NCBI RefSeq assembly: GCF_000512585.2
Contig: NC_089245.1
Location: 186,001-250,000 of the forward strand
Direction: 5' to 3'
DNA from: Kwoniella bestiolae CBS 10118
Lineage: Eukaryota; Basidiomycota; Tremellomycetes; Tremellales; Cryptococcaceae
Length of the DNA: 64,000 nucleotides
Shown: in pieces, positions 44,301 to 56,998 of the stretch
Layout: every line of letters starts with the position of its first letter
Numbering within the stretch: the stretch's first letter is position 1
Notes under the pieces: model-generated
The model's input: the letters and a program-made list of their open reading frames with translations, nothing else
The model's database searches: none
What the model was told of the DNA's origin: nothing
Position numbers and translations under genes: made by a program

Positions 44301-47300
44301 GAGCGTCTCTCGATCTTTCGGACTACCCCAATAAGGTAAAGCTTTGAGACGAGGCACGAATCTGGCTAATTCCTGCTGCCAATTGTGCAATGTTGATGAA
44401 GGCGCGATGACAAGGAATGGTCCCCAGAGGTTGTGTACTTCTGCCAAGTATGCGAGGAGGGATATGGATTGGATAGTCTATGATCAGATAACATCGAGTC
44501 AGCATACTTTGGGTGCACGGCACATGTGAGGGTTGGATTCTTCTACTCACCTTACCCAAACCCATCTCATCGGCCAAAATACCATTGATCCCCTGTTCAT
44601 ACAGATTACCCAACCACGTCAAACCCTTCAATTGATATTCCTTCAACTGCGCCATTAACATCTTGGGTTGAGTGATAGTCACCGAGTTCTCACCCAAAGA
44701 AGGGTTCTGGAAATTGAGCTCGTCTCCGTCCACTAAGATCAGAGTGCGCACGTCAGCTAGACCATAAATGTACTGTATGCATGAGAAAGCTGAAGACGAG
44801 AAAGGGGACTCACTCGTATCGTCCTCTTGGGCAGCACCAGCTCGTGAAGCGTTGGCTTGATCGAAAGCTGCAGCCTTGTCTTTAGCAGCTTGGACGGCAG
44901 CCTGGGCTCCTCTCGCAGCATGACGTCGGAGGTTTTCTTCGTCGTCTGTAGGTGAAAGGAGATCAGCAATGTTCTTCCCTCTCGCATCATCGCACTTCCA
45001 GAAATCGATCTCTTGAAAAATCGCCGTATAGCACACTTCAGAGAGAGCCGCCAGACCACTCACCATCATCATAATCAATATCCGGCAACACCTCCCCCCC
45101 ATCGCCAATCCCAATCTCCTCATTATCATGCCGTTCTTCCAGGGGCTTCTCCATCCCCTCGGCCTGCTCAGCCTCATGAGTCTTAATCTTCTTCCCAATG
45201 AAATGACTGTAAAGCTCAGTCTGGGTCAAAAGGAAATTCAATTTCCTAGCTTGTCGTTTCGATTCCCTAGCTTCTTCCTCCTGTTTGGCCTTTTCCAGCG
45301 CGTCCTTCTCTGCTTTCTTACGGGCTATGAGTTCTTCTTTCTCGTTCTTCTTCCAGTAGACCAGCATCTGAGCATATCGCATGAGTAATCAGCAAACAAT
45401 CAAGAATCAATATAGATAGCAGACTTCATATTTACCTCCTTGACAACCCTCTTAGCCTTTGATATGGAATCTCTGACATTCTTATTCCTTTGAGTGAGCT
45501 TGAGGTTCCGTTGACCATGTCCATTCCTTACTGCAGCTTGAATACGTCTCGAAGCGGATTGTTTGACGGTGGTATCGTACCCTTGATACACTCTGTATAT
45601 CTATGGGGATACGATTGAACGAATTAGCATTTTACGCTTATAATCAACCAATCCACTTCTCTCCTAAACCGTCCCCTGTATGGAAGTATATAAGAGACAT
45701 TATACGTGAGAATCCCACACCCACCTTAGGCACATCCCTCACAACATTACTCCAAACCATCTTCTGCAAATCCTCTACCAACCCGAACCTGACCCTCGCC
45801 TCTGCCTCCGACACCCCTCGGGGATCGTAGGAATTCGGCGCCGGACCAGGTGGTTTCTCAGGAACAGTCTCATTGACAATCTCCGAGCTCGCGAAGGGAA
45901 GGTCCAACATCGTATTGACTTCTTCCATCTGATCAGGTTGAGGTTGAGGAGCAATTGCAACCGGTTTCTTCCCCTTTCCGCCTGCCGGAGTATTCGCTCC
46001 TGTTCCAGCTGTAGTTGAAGGAAGCGCCTCTTCCTTCTCTTTTTCAGGTTTGATTGGTCTAGTCCACCGTCCTTTACCCACACCAGGTTCTTTCGCCTTA
46101 CTCTTCTTCTTACTTCCCGTATGAACCACCGACCCCTCATTAATCACACTGGACCCTCCCACCGATCCAGCTCTAATCGACCGATCTTCATCCATACATT
46201 CCTCAGCCGTTGGCCCAAGCCCTGCGTCGTCTTCAGAATCCACGAACTTGATCTCCTCATTATCATTCTCCAACTTCCTCTTCTTGGCCTTAGCCTTGGA
46301 CGATTTCTTACTTGGTCCAGATCCAGAGGGAGGAAGAACCTCATCGCCCAATAATGCAGCGATATCAGCATCAGCCTCTCCATTGACCGTAGAAGTATCC
46401 CCCATCTCAGAATAATCATCTCCTCCCGTAATGGATTTTCTACCCTTTTCCCTCTTCGCGTCAATCCCTCTGATCCGCTTCCACCCCTTGGCGGGACCAG
46501 GTTTCTTACGGACTGTACCATCCTTATTCACCGGCGCACCACCTTCCTTCTCTTTCATGCGTAACCACATCTCATCCTGGACAGCTTTCACGTCGTCCTC
46601 TGTCAGGCCGGAGATATCGTTCGACTCGATCTTACTGATCACCTCTGCTCGGGTCAGACCACAGGGTTTGACAATTGACATTGGATCTTTCGATTCTTCT
46701 TCCTCTTCTTCGTCCTCGTCATCGTGATCTTCGTCATCGCCAAAATCAGGTACGGGCGCGTCAGAGGGAGGGAAAGCGGGGGATGAGGCTGCTTCGTCAC
46801 CTGCTAGACCTAGGAGTTCGTCATCTAGGTTGACTCCTGGTAGTTTGCCTGCACCACCCTTGGATTTCCGGTTGTATTTCCGTTTACCCTCTAATAGTAG
46901 AGTTAGGGTGGTCAGCCTATGAAAACCGTGGTGAACTTGCAAGCGTATGACTCACCCTTGGGTTTGGCCTTGCTGGACGAAGGTTCGTCCATCATCTGAC
47001 CAGGCATTTGAGGTAGGTTGAGGGGCTCTTCAGAAGTCAAGGTAGATTTTCGAGCTTGCTTCTTAGCATTGGTGGAACCATTGATAGGAGGCTAATTGGA
47101 TCATAGGTTGAAAACGTCAGCGAAGACTGCGACGGCGACTGATATGACAAGTCATCCCAATTTGAGAAAAGGGGGCATTCCACCTGCAAGTGGCTGAGAC
47201 AATATGGTGCGAAGATATAACATACCTTATAGACCTCCACAAATTTATTCACCTCCTCAACCTGATCCTCTCGTTTATGTTGATATTTCTTCAAATTCAA

Positions 47301-48145
47301 CTCCCATATATCCTCGTTTCCCAACAACTTATCATCCGGTCTGATCGCCCGTGAGCTGGTAGGTATAATAGGAGGTTGGGAAGTAGGTTTGATAGGTGAG
47401 AGTGATATGGATGATCTCGGCCTCGGTAAATCGCCATTGCTATACTGTTGTTGGATGAGGGGCGGTGGTGAGATATACCTTGAATTGGAAGGTTTTGTTG
47501 GAGAGGGAGAATACTTCCTAGACCCTGCATCAGAAATACCCTCCCAATCTCTATTATTCCTAGTTGAGAAAGCCGACGAAGTGGGATTGGGAGGTAATCC
47601 CTCATGAGCCATTATACGACTTGAAGGACGCCCGAAACCAGTTTCATACTCGTCATAGACTTTATCGTAGTATGCTGCTGTCGAGGTACTGCCTGTAGCT
47701 GCTGGTGGATCATACACTGAGGATGGTTTAGCGTATCGACTGGACGAGGCGGAGGGGTAGGAGGGGGAATCGTATATTGCTGGTGGGGCTGGGGCTTGAC
47801 GGGGAGGAGAGGGGGGTTGGGGGGAAGGGTTTACCAGGGCTGAGAGGGACATTCGACCGGATGGGGTTGGGCGAGGAGGAGATGCCTGGTGGTATTGGAA
47901 TGTCAGCGGACAGATACATGGGCGGGGAATAGGGTTGAGGTATGAGTTCCGAATGGGATTATTGCTCGTGAATGAAACGAAGGGAGGAAGGGGAATAATA
48001 TCTATGGAAATGTCAAGGAGGAAGAAAGTAGACTCACCTCCAATACCCTCCTCTGATCGCCATTCATACTTATCCTATTGGTGGGTGATCTGCTCGTACT
48101 GGATGAAGGTCGTCGCGTATAATGTGAATGATGAGGTTCTGACAT
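41392..48145 (-). CDS. INO80: chromatin-remodelling ATPase INO80
   Basis: Complement join of 15 exons: 41392..41462, 41565..42098, 42211..42293, 42396..43609, 43665..43873, 43939..44107, 44223..44477, 44551..44732, 44814..44945, 45064..45367, 45436..45600, 45725..46890, 46956..47091, 47226..47885, 48038..48145; 1795 residues. It is the motor of the INO80 complex, which slides nucleosomes and exchanges H2A.Z. Seen: a long disordered Ser/Pro and acidic N-terminal third; the DBINO region (about 692-830) with SRRIQAAVRNGHGQRNLKLT; DEMGLGKTIQ (Walker A) at about 945-953; LDEAQAIKSSSSARWK; a long insertion between the ATPase lobes; [39 protein letters not shown]; and a Lys-rich tail. All junctions preserve frame and family sequence. 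Confidence 0.95.
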
Positions 48146-49394
48146 TGTACGTTGGGTTCCTTGGGGGTGATGTGTTTTATCGCGGTCTGAATGCAATGCG
48201 ATATAAGGAGGTTGTTGTAGAGGAAGAGGAGGGGGAAGATGGGTGAATGAGTGATGAATAGGTGACGTGTACGTTGGGTCGTTATTTCTCTATGGATCTG
48301 AGCCAGATTGAAAAGGGGAAATGGGAAATGGGTTTAGTTAACCTTTGACTTTGCAGTTTATATGCATGGAACTGACCGTATAGGTGATATATGGATGACT
48401 TACTATGCGATATCATTCATGTATATACTTTGATACATTGACCCATCTGTAATCTTGACGATGCTGGTACGCTGCAGGGAGAACGAATGTAGCGATAGGA
48501 GGGATGCAGGGTATAGTCACTCGCTGGGTGTACGATGCAGCACCATCCCCTTGTAGGATGTACGGTGCTGGATGGTCAGTAGGATGTATGCTGAACAGCG
48601 ATGAAACGGTGTATGGTGGCGATGGGGATGATACTGTATGGCAGCAAGGGGAAATGAATGAATATGCATCCTGTTCTCTTTTTCTTTTTCTTTGGGTTGG
48701 AGGATTGGCAAGTGGGGTTGGTTGGACCCGTTCTTGCTCCCTCTCCCTTTCTTTTCCGAGGATGTCATGATTATTCTATTTTCCATGATTTTGTGGTTTT
48801 ATGGATTTAAACCCAATCCCAATCGAGAGAGATAGAATGGGTGGGATGAGCTCGGTCCCTGAATCCATAATCATCAAAACACGTAAACCACACATACACA
48901 CACACCTACCCCGAATGATACTCGCGTGTCTTTTCTTTAAGCTGGAATCAGGCTCTGGTGAGATATTACACGTCATGCTTGTTTGTCATCGAGAAACACA
49001 TAGATTTGCAATCTACCGCTTTAAGGGGGTCATCCTGGATATGCTGTTCTCTCATAGTGCTGTATAGAAATAGGTATACGACAAGAGAAACGCGTAGCTT
49101 TGCAATTCGTCGAAATGTCATCCTTATGGGGGGCTTCTATGCCGTTCTCATCAATGATATATAGGTTGACCTGCAGAAACGCATAGCTGGAGAATTTGTC
49201 TCATTATGCTGTTCTCTCGTTTCATGCACTAGCTAGCCACACGTTGTAAAGCTATGACCATGGTCAAATTGACTCATCTGACACAAATTCAATGAGCATG
49301 ATGATCCCAGAGTCACATGAACATGCGTAAGACATAGATATCATTCCACTTTCCAGCCTCCAATCTCATCATTCTTTTCCATATTCCATTTACC
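48146..49394. other. intergenic upstream of INO80, with degenerate repeats
   Basis: No gene supported. A CA-rich microsatellite lies near 48890-48906. Three imperfect copies of an ~80-base unit occur at about 48980-49235 (see findings). Confidence 0.5.
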
Positions 49395-50876
49395 CTATAC
49401 CGTTGTCTCACTCTTGATAGTAGCTTGAATGGTTGGAGGAACAACCGCAGAAGGCACAGTGCCACTAGCAGGAGCGTTTGGCGAAGTCACAGAACCAGCT
49501 CCAGGCGCAGGAGAGGAGGAAGCCAATCGGGCGTCTAAAGCTTTTAATGCGAGGGCTCTAAACATATCACAAATGATCAGTTGAGACACCCTGCCCGATT
49601 ACTGAACCATCAACTCACCTTCTTCGTTCTGCTTCTGCTCGGGCGCCTCCTGGACCGGGCAGAAGGGAATAGGCATTCGAGTTGATAGGCTCGTCCCATG
49701 CTTGGACCAATTTCAGCTTGACGGCGATTTTGAAGACTGTGTTGCCCAATATGGATATGTATGGTCTATAAGCATTTTGTAGAATTAGCATTGGTTCGAG
49801 CCGTAAGGGATAGAAACCAGTCAGAGCAAGATACTGGACCCCTAGGCCCAACCTACTCACCTGATGATGGGTGGGAACCAATATTGGAACGCAAACGTCT
49901 CGCTCCTGTCGCCCATAAATTCACCATTCTCAGACAACTTGAAGAATCTCAGATATCCCCATGCGACTATGAATCCGAATTGGATGAGAATCATAGGTGA
50001 GGGGCCGAAGACTACGACTGCTACGTTGGAGATGAGGAGGTGGATACCTGGGAGGGTCTATAGATGATATCAGCATCAAATTGCCGCTTGACCTGTTTCT
50101 AGATTAGATACTTGGTAGATATAAATAAGAAGTGAGGTAAGTGGAGTAGTACCTACCTTTACTCTAACTTTGAATTTGCCCAACAACTGGACTTGATGTT
50201 CAGGTATCAGTTGCGTGAAAGCTACAAGGAAACCGACTTGTAATCCTGATAAACCATGGTATGGCAGGCCGTATCTGATTGTTACACACCCATGAGTTGA
50301 TCTGCTCTTTCACATATGGAGATGACATTCCAACATACAAGGCATCCTCCTGACCCAATACGAACCACATGAGCCAGCTGAATCCAAAGGCAATGACGTT
50401 CGATCCGACAATAGTTATAATACTGAATTTGATGAGTTCGCGTATACCCCATACTCTCTCTAGGTATCTGCATGCTAATGGGATGGAGATTGCTGATATT
50501 ATGAGCTACGTGAGGGATATCTGAGATTAGTACGGGAGCGCACGGCGATGAATAATGTCACCATATAGCGGAGGAAGAGAAGGGTTGTGCTAGTAAAAGG
50601 TAGGTACACAACGGAAGGTATACCACCACTCACCCCGAATAATCCCAACTCCACCAAACCAGCAGTCAACAATGTCCAAGGGTACCAGATACTTTTCCCA
50701 GGGGACAATACCAACCAAGGTAATTGACTACCCCATGCTCCGGGTTCAGGTGAATTCTCCAAAGCGAGATAAGACAGTCCTTGGCCTATCACCGAGAACA
50801 GGATCATGGTGAGTGTGATGAGCCTTGTACCGAGCGGTATGGACGAGAGGAAGGGGAGGAACGATATGGCTGGCAT
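49395..50876 (-). CDS. TMEM115/DUF1751-type Golgi rhomboid-like membrane protein
   Basis: Complement join 49395..49557, 49619..49765, 49861..50057, 50157..50274, 50339..50505, 50634..50876; 344 residues. Human TMEM115 is a Golgi protein linked to retrograde traffic, and yeast has YOL107W. Seen: several spans (about 15-35, 63-82, 105-130 and later ones), RYLERVWGIRELIKF in the loop after span 3, YGLPYHGLSGLQVGFLVAF, the LIPEHQVQLLG segment, and a polar Ala/Pro tail. No rhomboid catalytic Ser-His pair is apparent, as expected for this pseudoprotease-like family. The donor at 50338 is the GTATGT six bases upstream of an apparent GTTGG alternative, chosen because it keeps the ALYGLPYHG frame. Confidence 0.88.
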
Positions 50877-51535
50877 GGTGGATGGTGGATTACGCGGTCG
50901 AGGGTGAGGGTGAGGGGTGCTGTGCTGGTAGTGGGCGTGAGGTTGAAGAATAGAGAGATGCCTCGGGGGACGTTGCTGATGGTGCTGGGGGTAGTGATGT
51001 AGTTAGCCTCTATAATTGACCGATGTATGGATGATGTATCAATGTCAATGTCAGGTACCGAAACAATCTTATATGCAAGATCATGAGAAGCTGTTCATCT
51101 TCATCACACGCGTCCGTGCACAGATACAAACATCCTTTCTATGGTCATGCGAATATCCGTATATTGAATTTATGGTATTTTATCCCAAACCAGTTCACCA
51201 CTCACTATAATAACCCAACATGGTATGGCATACATACCTTGTTAAGTACCTCGTAACTCGTTCGAAAGAGAGAGAGAACAAGAGATGTTTATCCTATTTG
51301 CATAACCTCTCCTCTCCTCTACGTACATCACCTACAACCTACATTCATATATAGAACCTCAATCCGTCACACGCTAGTCTTGGCTCCACTCTCTCAATCT
51401 TGGAGATAGATAACCACCGATACATACACTTCGCCACCAGATAAAACACCAAATTCTCCCTCCAAGCCCTCTCGTCAGCTTATCTGTCAACAACATCTAC
51501 ATGTCGATATAGTATAAAACCATTCTCCATTAAAG
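50877..51535. promoter_or_regulatory. divergent promoter, TMEM115-like and WD40 genes
   Basis: About 660 bases between divergent starts. No gene seen and no TATA box stands out. Confidence 0.45.
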
Positions 51536-54485
51536 ATGCTACCTTCCGATCCACCCAAAACCTCAAACAGAGATTTTGATCCCTCAGTAACGAACAATGA
51601 TGACGATGATGTGGAGATGAGGAGCGAGGACGAGTCGCCGGGAGTAGAACTTTCAAGTGTCGAGATAAACATACTGATATACTTGGTACGTTGCCCTTCA
51701 TCTATGGCTACTTCTATCTTCCATACTCAGAACATAACCGCTCATTTCAATTATGTGCAGTACCTTCTCGAATCGAACTTTACCCATACAGCTTTCACTC
51801 TGCTATCCGAGTCCAATCTCCCTTCAACGTCCCTATTTCAACATTTCAATCCTTCCTACCCTACTCCCTCGCATCTGAATAATGGTAAATCCAGCAGACC
51901 AAATGGTGCTACTCCCATGCAAGGTACTTCCAAATCCCCCGTCCAGCCGAATTTCGGTAGATCCGAGGGCAGGATTGAGAGAGGGGAATTAATACGGAAA
52001 TTGTGGAAGGCTGTCAGGTGGGAAGAGGTTGAGAGGCATGTCGCGTCTAATGGGGTGAGTATGTCGTCTCACACAGATAGTCGATGTCATGTTCTCAATG
52101 TTAGCTGTGTAGATGACGTAGATTGGATTAGCTAATTATGTGATATCGACATACATAGGAACCATACAAACCTGCATGTCCTAACCCATTCCATCTTCTC
52201 ATCCCACACGTTTGTCCACCTTCATTCCCTTCTTCCGAACTCAACCCTTCTCTCCCACTACCAGAGGCATTGAGATCCTCCACTCCACCGCCGGCACCTC
52301 AGAAACGTCCCGAGCCATTCCCTCCTCCACCAAACGAGGCCGGCCCATCCAAAACGATATCTGCCATCGGGGAGATAAGGAACAAGCGGAAGACCAGACA
52401 ACTATCTTCCGAGTCGACCTCGCGTCAGCAATCGCCTGAACGAACGGATTCTCCCGCCAAGACCAAATCGTCTGACAAGGATGGACAGCAGACGCAGTCA
52501 CAAAAGAAAGAGAAAAAGAAGAGAGCCAGGTTGAGTGAGGGAACGGAGAACAATGATAATATGGATGTTGATCAGGATGATAATACCCCTACAGAGAGGA
52601 AGGAGGTCAAGATAACTTCGCCGAAGAAGAAGGACACGTTGAGCTTGAAAGTACCTAATTCGACCAGTGGATCAAGAGCGCAGACTCCAGAAAGCAGGAA
52701 ACCCTCTCCGTCGGTAAAGCCCAAGGATCTACCGAAAGAGAGTCAGAAAAATGGTGATGATGAGAGTGGTGAGGATGGTAGATTTGGAAAATGGGTGGAA
52801 CATCGTGATGCTGTGAGTGCAGCTGTATGAGGAAATTAGAGGGATCAGCTGATACTTGGATTGCGTCAGGTCTCATGCGTAGCTTGGAACCCCAAGAACC
52901 GGGATGTCCTAGCAACAGGTTCAGGAGACGGTACGGCGAGATTATGGGAATTTACCTCTTCCTCCTCATCTTCACCTACGGGACATCTCAAAACAACCAA
53001 AAAACCTACAGTCATTCAACACAAATCCATCGAATCGTCCAAAAAGAACATAACTGCGCTGAGTTGGCATCCTGATGGTACAATGTTAGCGACAGGATCG
53101 TATGATGGTGTGGGAAGGTTGTTCACCCCCAGTGGAAGTTTACATAATATCATGACGTACGGACGGGGGGCTATCAACGCTTTGAAGTGGAATCCTTCGG
53201 GGTCAAATATCATCATGGCGAGGGATGATTTCACTGTGACGAAGTGGGGTTATGGGTTTGATGGCAAGATGGCGTTGAAGAATACGTTTGATGCGCATAC
53301 TAGTGAGTGATCAGTCTGATGTGATCAGCTGTGACATAATCCTCGACTTTATCGGATGTAGTCAATGAGCTGATATCGATTTGTAGAGGAAGTGAACGAC
53401 GTCGACTGGCTAGATGATGACGTCTTCGCTTCGGCCGGTAACGATCATACGATCTTTGTTCATCGATCGAACGATAAAAGACCGAGATTCACATTCAAAG
53501 GTCATTCAGACGATGTAACCAAGATCAAGTGGTCCCCCGCTAGTGCCTCCTCTTCCAGCAATACGAGGTTATTAGCTTCAGTATCGGACGATGGGAATTG
53601 TATGATATGGAAATTACCCTCCTACCCTGAAGCGTCAACTCGTACGGGCGGATCAAGATCGTTGAGCCCCACGAAGGATAAGGAAGGATCGTCGGAGAAG
53701 GATAATGATGATTACTTTAATGGTGGGACGCCTGTACCTGGGGTGGATCATTGTTTACATCGATTGACGGTGGTTAGTGGGAGTGAGAATAAGAGGATGA
53801 GTACGTTGGAATGGGGTGCGGTCCGAGAGGACGGGAGGATGTTGTTGGCCGCGTGAGTAAATCCTTTTCATGAGGATCGGCATTTCTTGTCCTGCTCTTG
53901 CTTCTGGTCTGAACTGTGATATTCGTCCTTTTCCGAGAGAAGTAAAAGCCACTGAGCTGATGATGGTTCTCGTACGTTGATATAGTGGTGGCCAAGACTC
54001 GACAGTCAAGGTCTTCGACGCCCTCTCTGGAGAATGCTTGCATACCCTCTCCGGTCTTGAGACGGGTACTGGCTCGTTGGCATTCTCGCCGGCTTCTTAT
54101 GGAAATAAATTGGGTGCGCTGGCTGCTGGAGGATGGGATGGGCATTTGATTGTATGGGATTTGGAGGTGGGTTCTGATCAGCTTCCTCGATCTGGTCATG
54201 GGATCAAGCTGATAAGGAATGAGCGCATAGTCCGGTAAGATAATGCTACAGCATGAGATAGAGGAAGATGAGAAGAAACGGAACGTGAGGGAACAACCTA
54301 TGATGGTACGTTCTCCTCTTTAGCTTCATCTGTTAAGCAGATCTGTACATATGAATGACAGCTGATCGTACGTGATATAGCTTGCAATCGCCTGGCGAGA
54401 GGACGGCAAGCATTTGGCATGTGGGTTGCAGAATAAGAGTGTTATGGTTGTTAATGTGGATGGTCTGGAGGTGGATGAGAAGTAG
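51536..54485 (+). CDS. LisH and WD40 corepressor subunit (SIF2/TBL1 type)
   Basis: Join 51536..51685, 51761..52054, 52159..52812, 52870..53302, 53387..53852, 53986..54166, 54252..54305, 54381..54485; 778 residues. Homologues are Sif2 of the yeast Set3 histone deacetylase complex and TBL1 of animal NCoR. Seen: a LisH motif (ILIYLYLLESNFTHTAF, about 45-75); RKLWKAVRWEEVERHV just after it; a ~200-residue charged disordered linker with many Lys/Ser repeats; then eight WD repeats from about 367, for example VSCVAWNPKNRDVLATGSGD, ITALSWHPDGTMLATGSYDG and GGQDSTVKVFD, ending LACGLQNKSVMVVNV. The 54-base exon 7 is a weak spot supported only by frame and splice sites, but it restores the blade ending. 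Confidence 0.9.
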
Positions 54486-55378
54486 GCGTAGTATCAATGA
54501 GAGAATGAGAGGAGGATCTTATGCGCGAATAAATATCTGGTTCGATTTTGATTGGGGACTAGCGTTATACGGAAATTAAGAGAATAAGTATAGTCAACTA
54601 AGAATGAAAATTCGGTTACGTGTTATTTATAGTCCGGGTTGATCTCTGCGCTGATAGATCATTGATTCTCCATTTCCGTTTGTTGATCAGGAATAAACAT
54701 ATTGTTCTGTAATGACGACCAGTAGTCAGACGCATCTGAAGCATCCCTCGGCTGCTGTATGTGACCACATCCAATACCACATTGTCCAGACTGACGTGCG
54801 GATACTTAATGATCCCGTCGTCCGCTGTCAAAGGTCAACGGGTATTGTCATGACCAAAGGGGACTGGTGCCATCTTCTTACTGTATACTGTATCTCAGAG
54901 GATTCGTTCCCTTGTCATGCCTGCCTGAGGCTGGACCCACAGAACCACCGGATGGTGTAGAGTACATAGGTCACCTCCACTACCATTTTTGCGATTTTCA
55001 ATTGCCGCCATTCTTTCTTCGTGTCTGGTACGATACATCGTACTTTGTCTATGGTTCGCGTAGCGGTCCAGATATACTGTACAAAGGATCTGGGAACGAG
55101 TACTGAAGTGGGATACAATCTGCATATTACGATGGTATATTTCGATTCTTCTCTTTTAGAAGACATGTCCCGGAAGAATCGACAGTATCACAGGAGCTGG
55201 GAAGTACAATTTGCTTTCAATGTACGATACAATATGTATCTTGACTGTGTGTATTCTAATTCACTTACGTTATTACTCATACTATACCTTCTCATCATTT
55301 TGGTCCCTTGACTCGACTTGATTTGGTATATGGGTACCAGAGAAAAAGACATCAAATCCAGACAACACCTTATACGAA
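54486..55378. other. intergenic
   Basis: No gene supported on either strand. TACTGTACA at 55075-55083. AT-rich between 55240 and 55380. Confidence 0.5.
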
Positions 55379-55846
55379 ATGTCAGAAACATCCTCCAATA
55401 CCAACACCGATACCACCCATTCCTCACGACGCAGTGGCAACACCCATACCTCCTCGAAAATCATGGCCACTCGTCCCGGGACGATCCGGCGGTCGCACGT
55501 CGAGGCGTGGAAGGAGAGGCAGAAGTGGCAGAAAGAGGGGAAAGAACGGTTGTTCCGTGGAAACGAGAGATTGGAGGATGCCACGAGAAAGGCATTGAAC
55601 AAATCTGGATGGGGCAGTGTTTCCAAAGTGAGGGAACATCGGACTATAGCTGCGGTCGACACGAGTCTCAGATCCGGATCAGAAGGTACCAGTGCCCAAA
55701 TGGTTGATACGAGTGCTGAGCATAGTACGGCCAGAAGAGGGTCAGTGGCTTCTACGAAGAGCTCGAAGAGCTCGAAGGGGGCCAAGGCGGTTTCCGGTCC
55801 CGGTGGGAGAATCATGAGGATCATGCAATTTATCACGACGACTTGA
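55379..55846 (+). CDS. small orphan basic protein
   Basis: A single-exon frame of 155 residues. A Ser/Thr-rich N-terminus, then a likely helix WKERQKWQKEGKERLF, and a C-terminal Ser/Lys-rich stretch (STKSSKSSKGAK) with a hydrophobic end. No known domain. Likely a lineage-specific protein; could be nuclear given its basic charge. Confidence 0.45.
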   Translation: MSETSSNTNTDTTHSSRRSGNTHTSSKIMATRPGTIRRSHVEAWKERQKWQKEGKERLFRGNERLEDATRKALNKSGWGSVSKVREHRTIAAVDTSLRSGSEGTSAQMVDTSAEHSTARRGSVASTKSSKSSKGAKAVSGPGGRIMRIMQFITTT

Positions 55847-56230
55847 GTTTTGATCTGGATATATGGTCTGAAAGTTTAAAGAAGAATTGCATGCTTCCAC
55901 GGTACGGTACTGCGTGATCACAGTAAGGTAGTGTGTCGTTTTAGTATTATATTACTGGCAAGCAGTCTGTCTTGATCGCCGTGCAGGGGAGATGTACAGT
56001 ATGCGATTACCTTTGTAGGGCATGTCGTTGTGTGGAACATACAGTATCCTTTGAGGGAAGTTTGGTAACGTGAGGTGAGCCATTATGATCCTTTTAAAAC
56101 CACCATCAAGGGAAAGGAGGAGACATAGCATGGCTAATTCTGTACACCGTACGGAATGATCCATCTTGACGGTATCTCGTCCGTATCTGCAAAATAAATA
56201 CACTGACAGGATAAAGCTCGATTTCGACCT
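55847..56230. other. intergenic
   Basis: No gene. TGTACAGTA at 55993-56001. Confidence 0.5.
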
Positions 56231-56776
56231 ATGGAAATTTCGATCATTCTCATGCCCTACGCAAACGTCCAACGATTCACCAAGGCGAGGTCCTCGTGTA
56301 AAAGCTCGACTCGACCCATCAACGCGTTCGTGAGACCACGATCCACAACGACCTACAAGCCCACTTTCACTTCTGGCGCAAGATCGAGCCCGCCGATACT
56401 ATCCACTGTCATCAGGTACACCGCTCCGAAACAGCACGATTGGTCAAGGCGGAGAACTAACAGTCATAATCATAGCAAGACGACGAGCAAGCCATCTACC
56501 AAAACGTCAGAACAAGTGCGAGAGCTGGGACAGGATGTTGTGTTGGACAGCTCAACAACATCCGTACTCCTATCGGAGCGAGACGATAGTCGACCGACTT
56601 CTGCAAATCACGATGAAACAACAAAATCCGTGCGATTCACCGACGATACGCTAGATACCTGCTCGAGCTCTAAGGCATACAGGACTGTGACGTCCAGAAG
56701 GATCAAGAGGGAACGAGAGGCGAGTAACCCTGGATTACGTCTGGCCAGGTTCTTCGCTGGTAACACTCGGCGATGA
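56231..56776 (+). CDS. orphan Arg/Ser/Thr-rich protein
   Basis: A single open frame of 181 residues from the ATG at 56231; the in-frame ATG at 56252 is an alternative start. Rich in Ser, Thr and Arg throughout, with SRRRTNSHNHSK, a KSVRFTDD segment resembling short PP1- or phosphosite-type linear motifs, and a basic end (RRIKREREASNPGLRL). Looks disordered. No family recognised. Confidence 0.4.
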   Translation: MEISIILMPYANVQRFTKARSSCKSSTRPINAFVRPRSTTTYKPTFTSGARSSPPILSTVIRYTAPKQHDWSRRRTNSHNHSKTTSKPSTKTSEQVRELGQDVVLDSSTTSVLLSERDDSRPTSANHDETTKSVRFTDDTLDTCSSSKAYRTVTSRRIKREREASNPGLRLARFFAGNTRR

Positions 56777-56998
56777 CCCTGTGTGTTGGTATGACACATC
56801 TCGTTCGCGACTATCCCTTTGCGTCACTTCGTTTGCACAGTTGCTTATGGATAACGATAACATCATTATCATGATGAATGACGATGTCAATACTGTACAA
56901 TCGTTGAAGTACGAGGTATGATTCTATTGATGCATTCATGTATGCCATACCAAGAGCTCTTTCCTATTGTATCGTTATCTAGACACATACAGAGACGT

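Noticed and set aside
50333..50338. Alternative GT donor four bases further into the TMEM115-like intron
   Set aside because: It gives GTTGGA instead of GTATGT and breaks the frame into the next exon.
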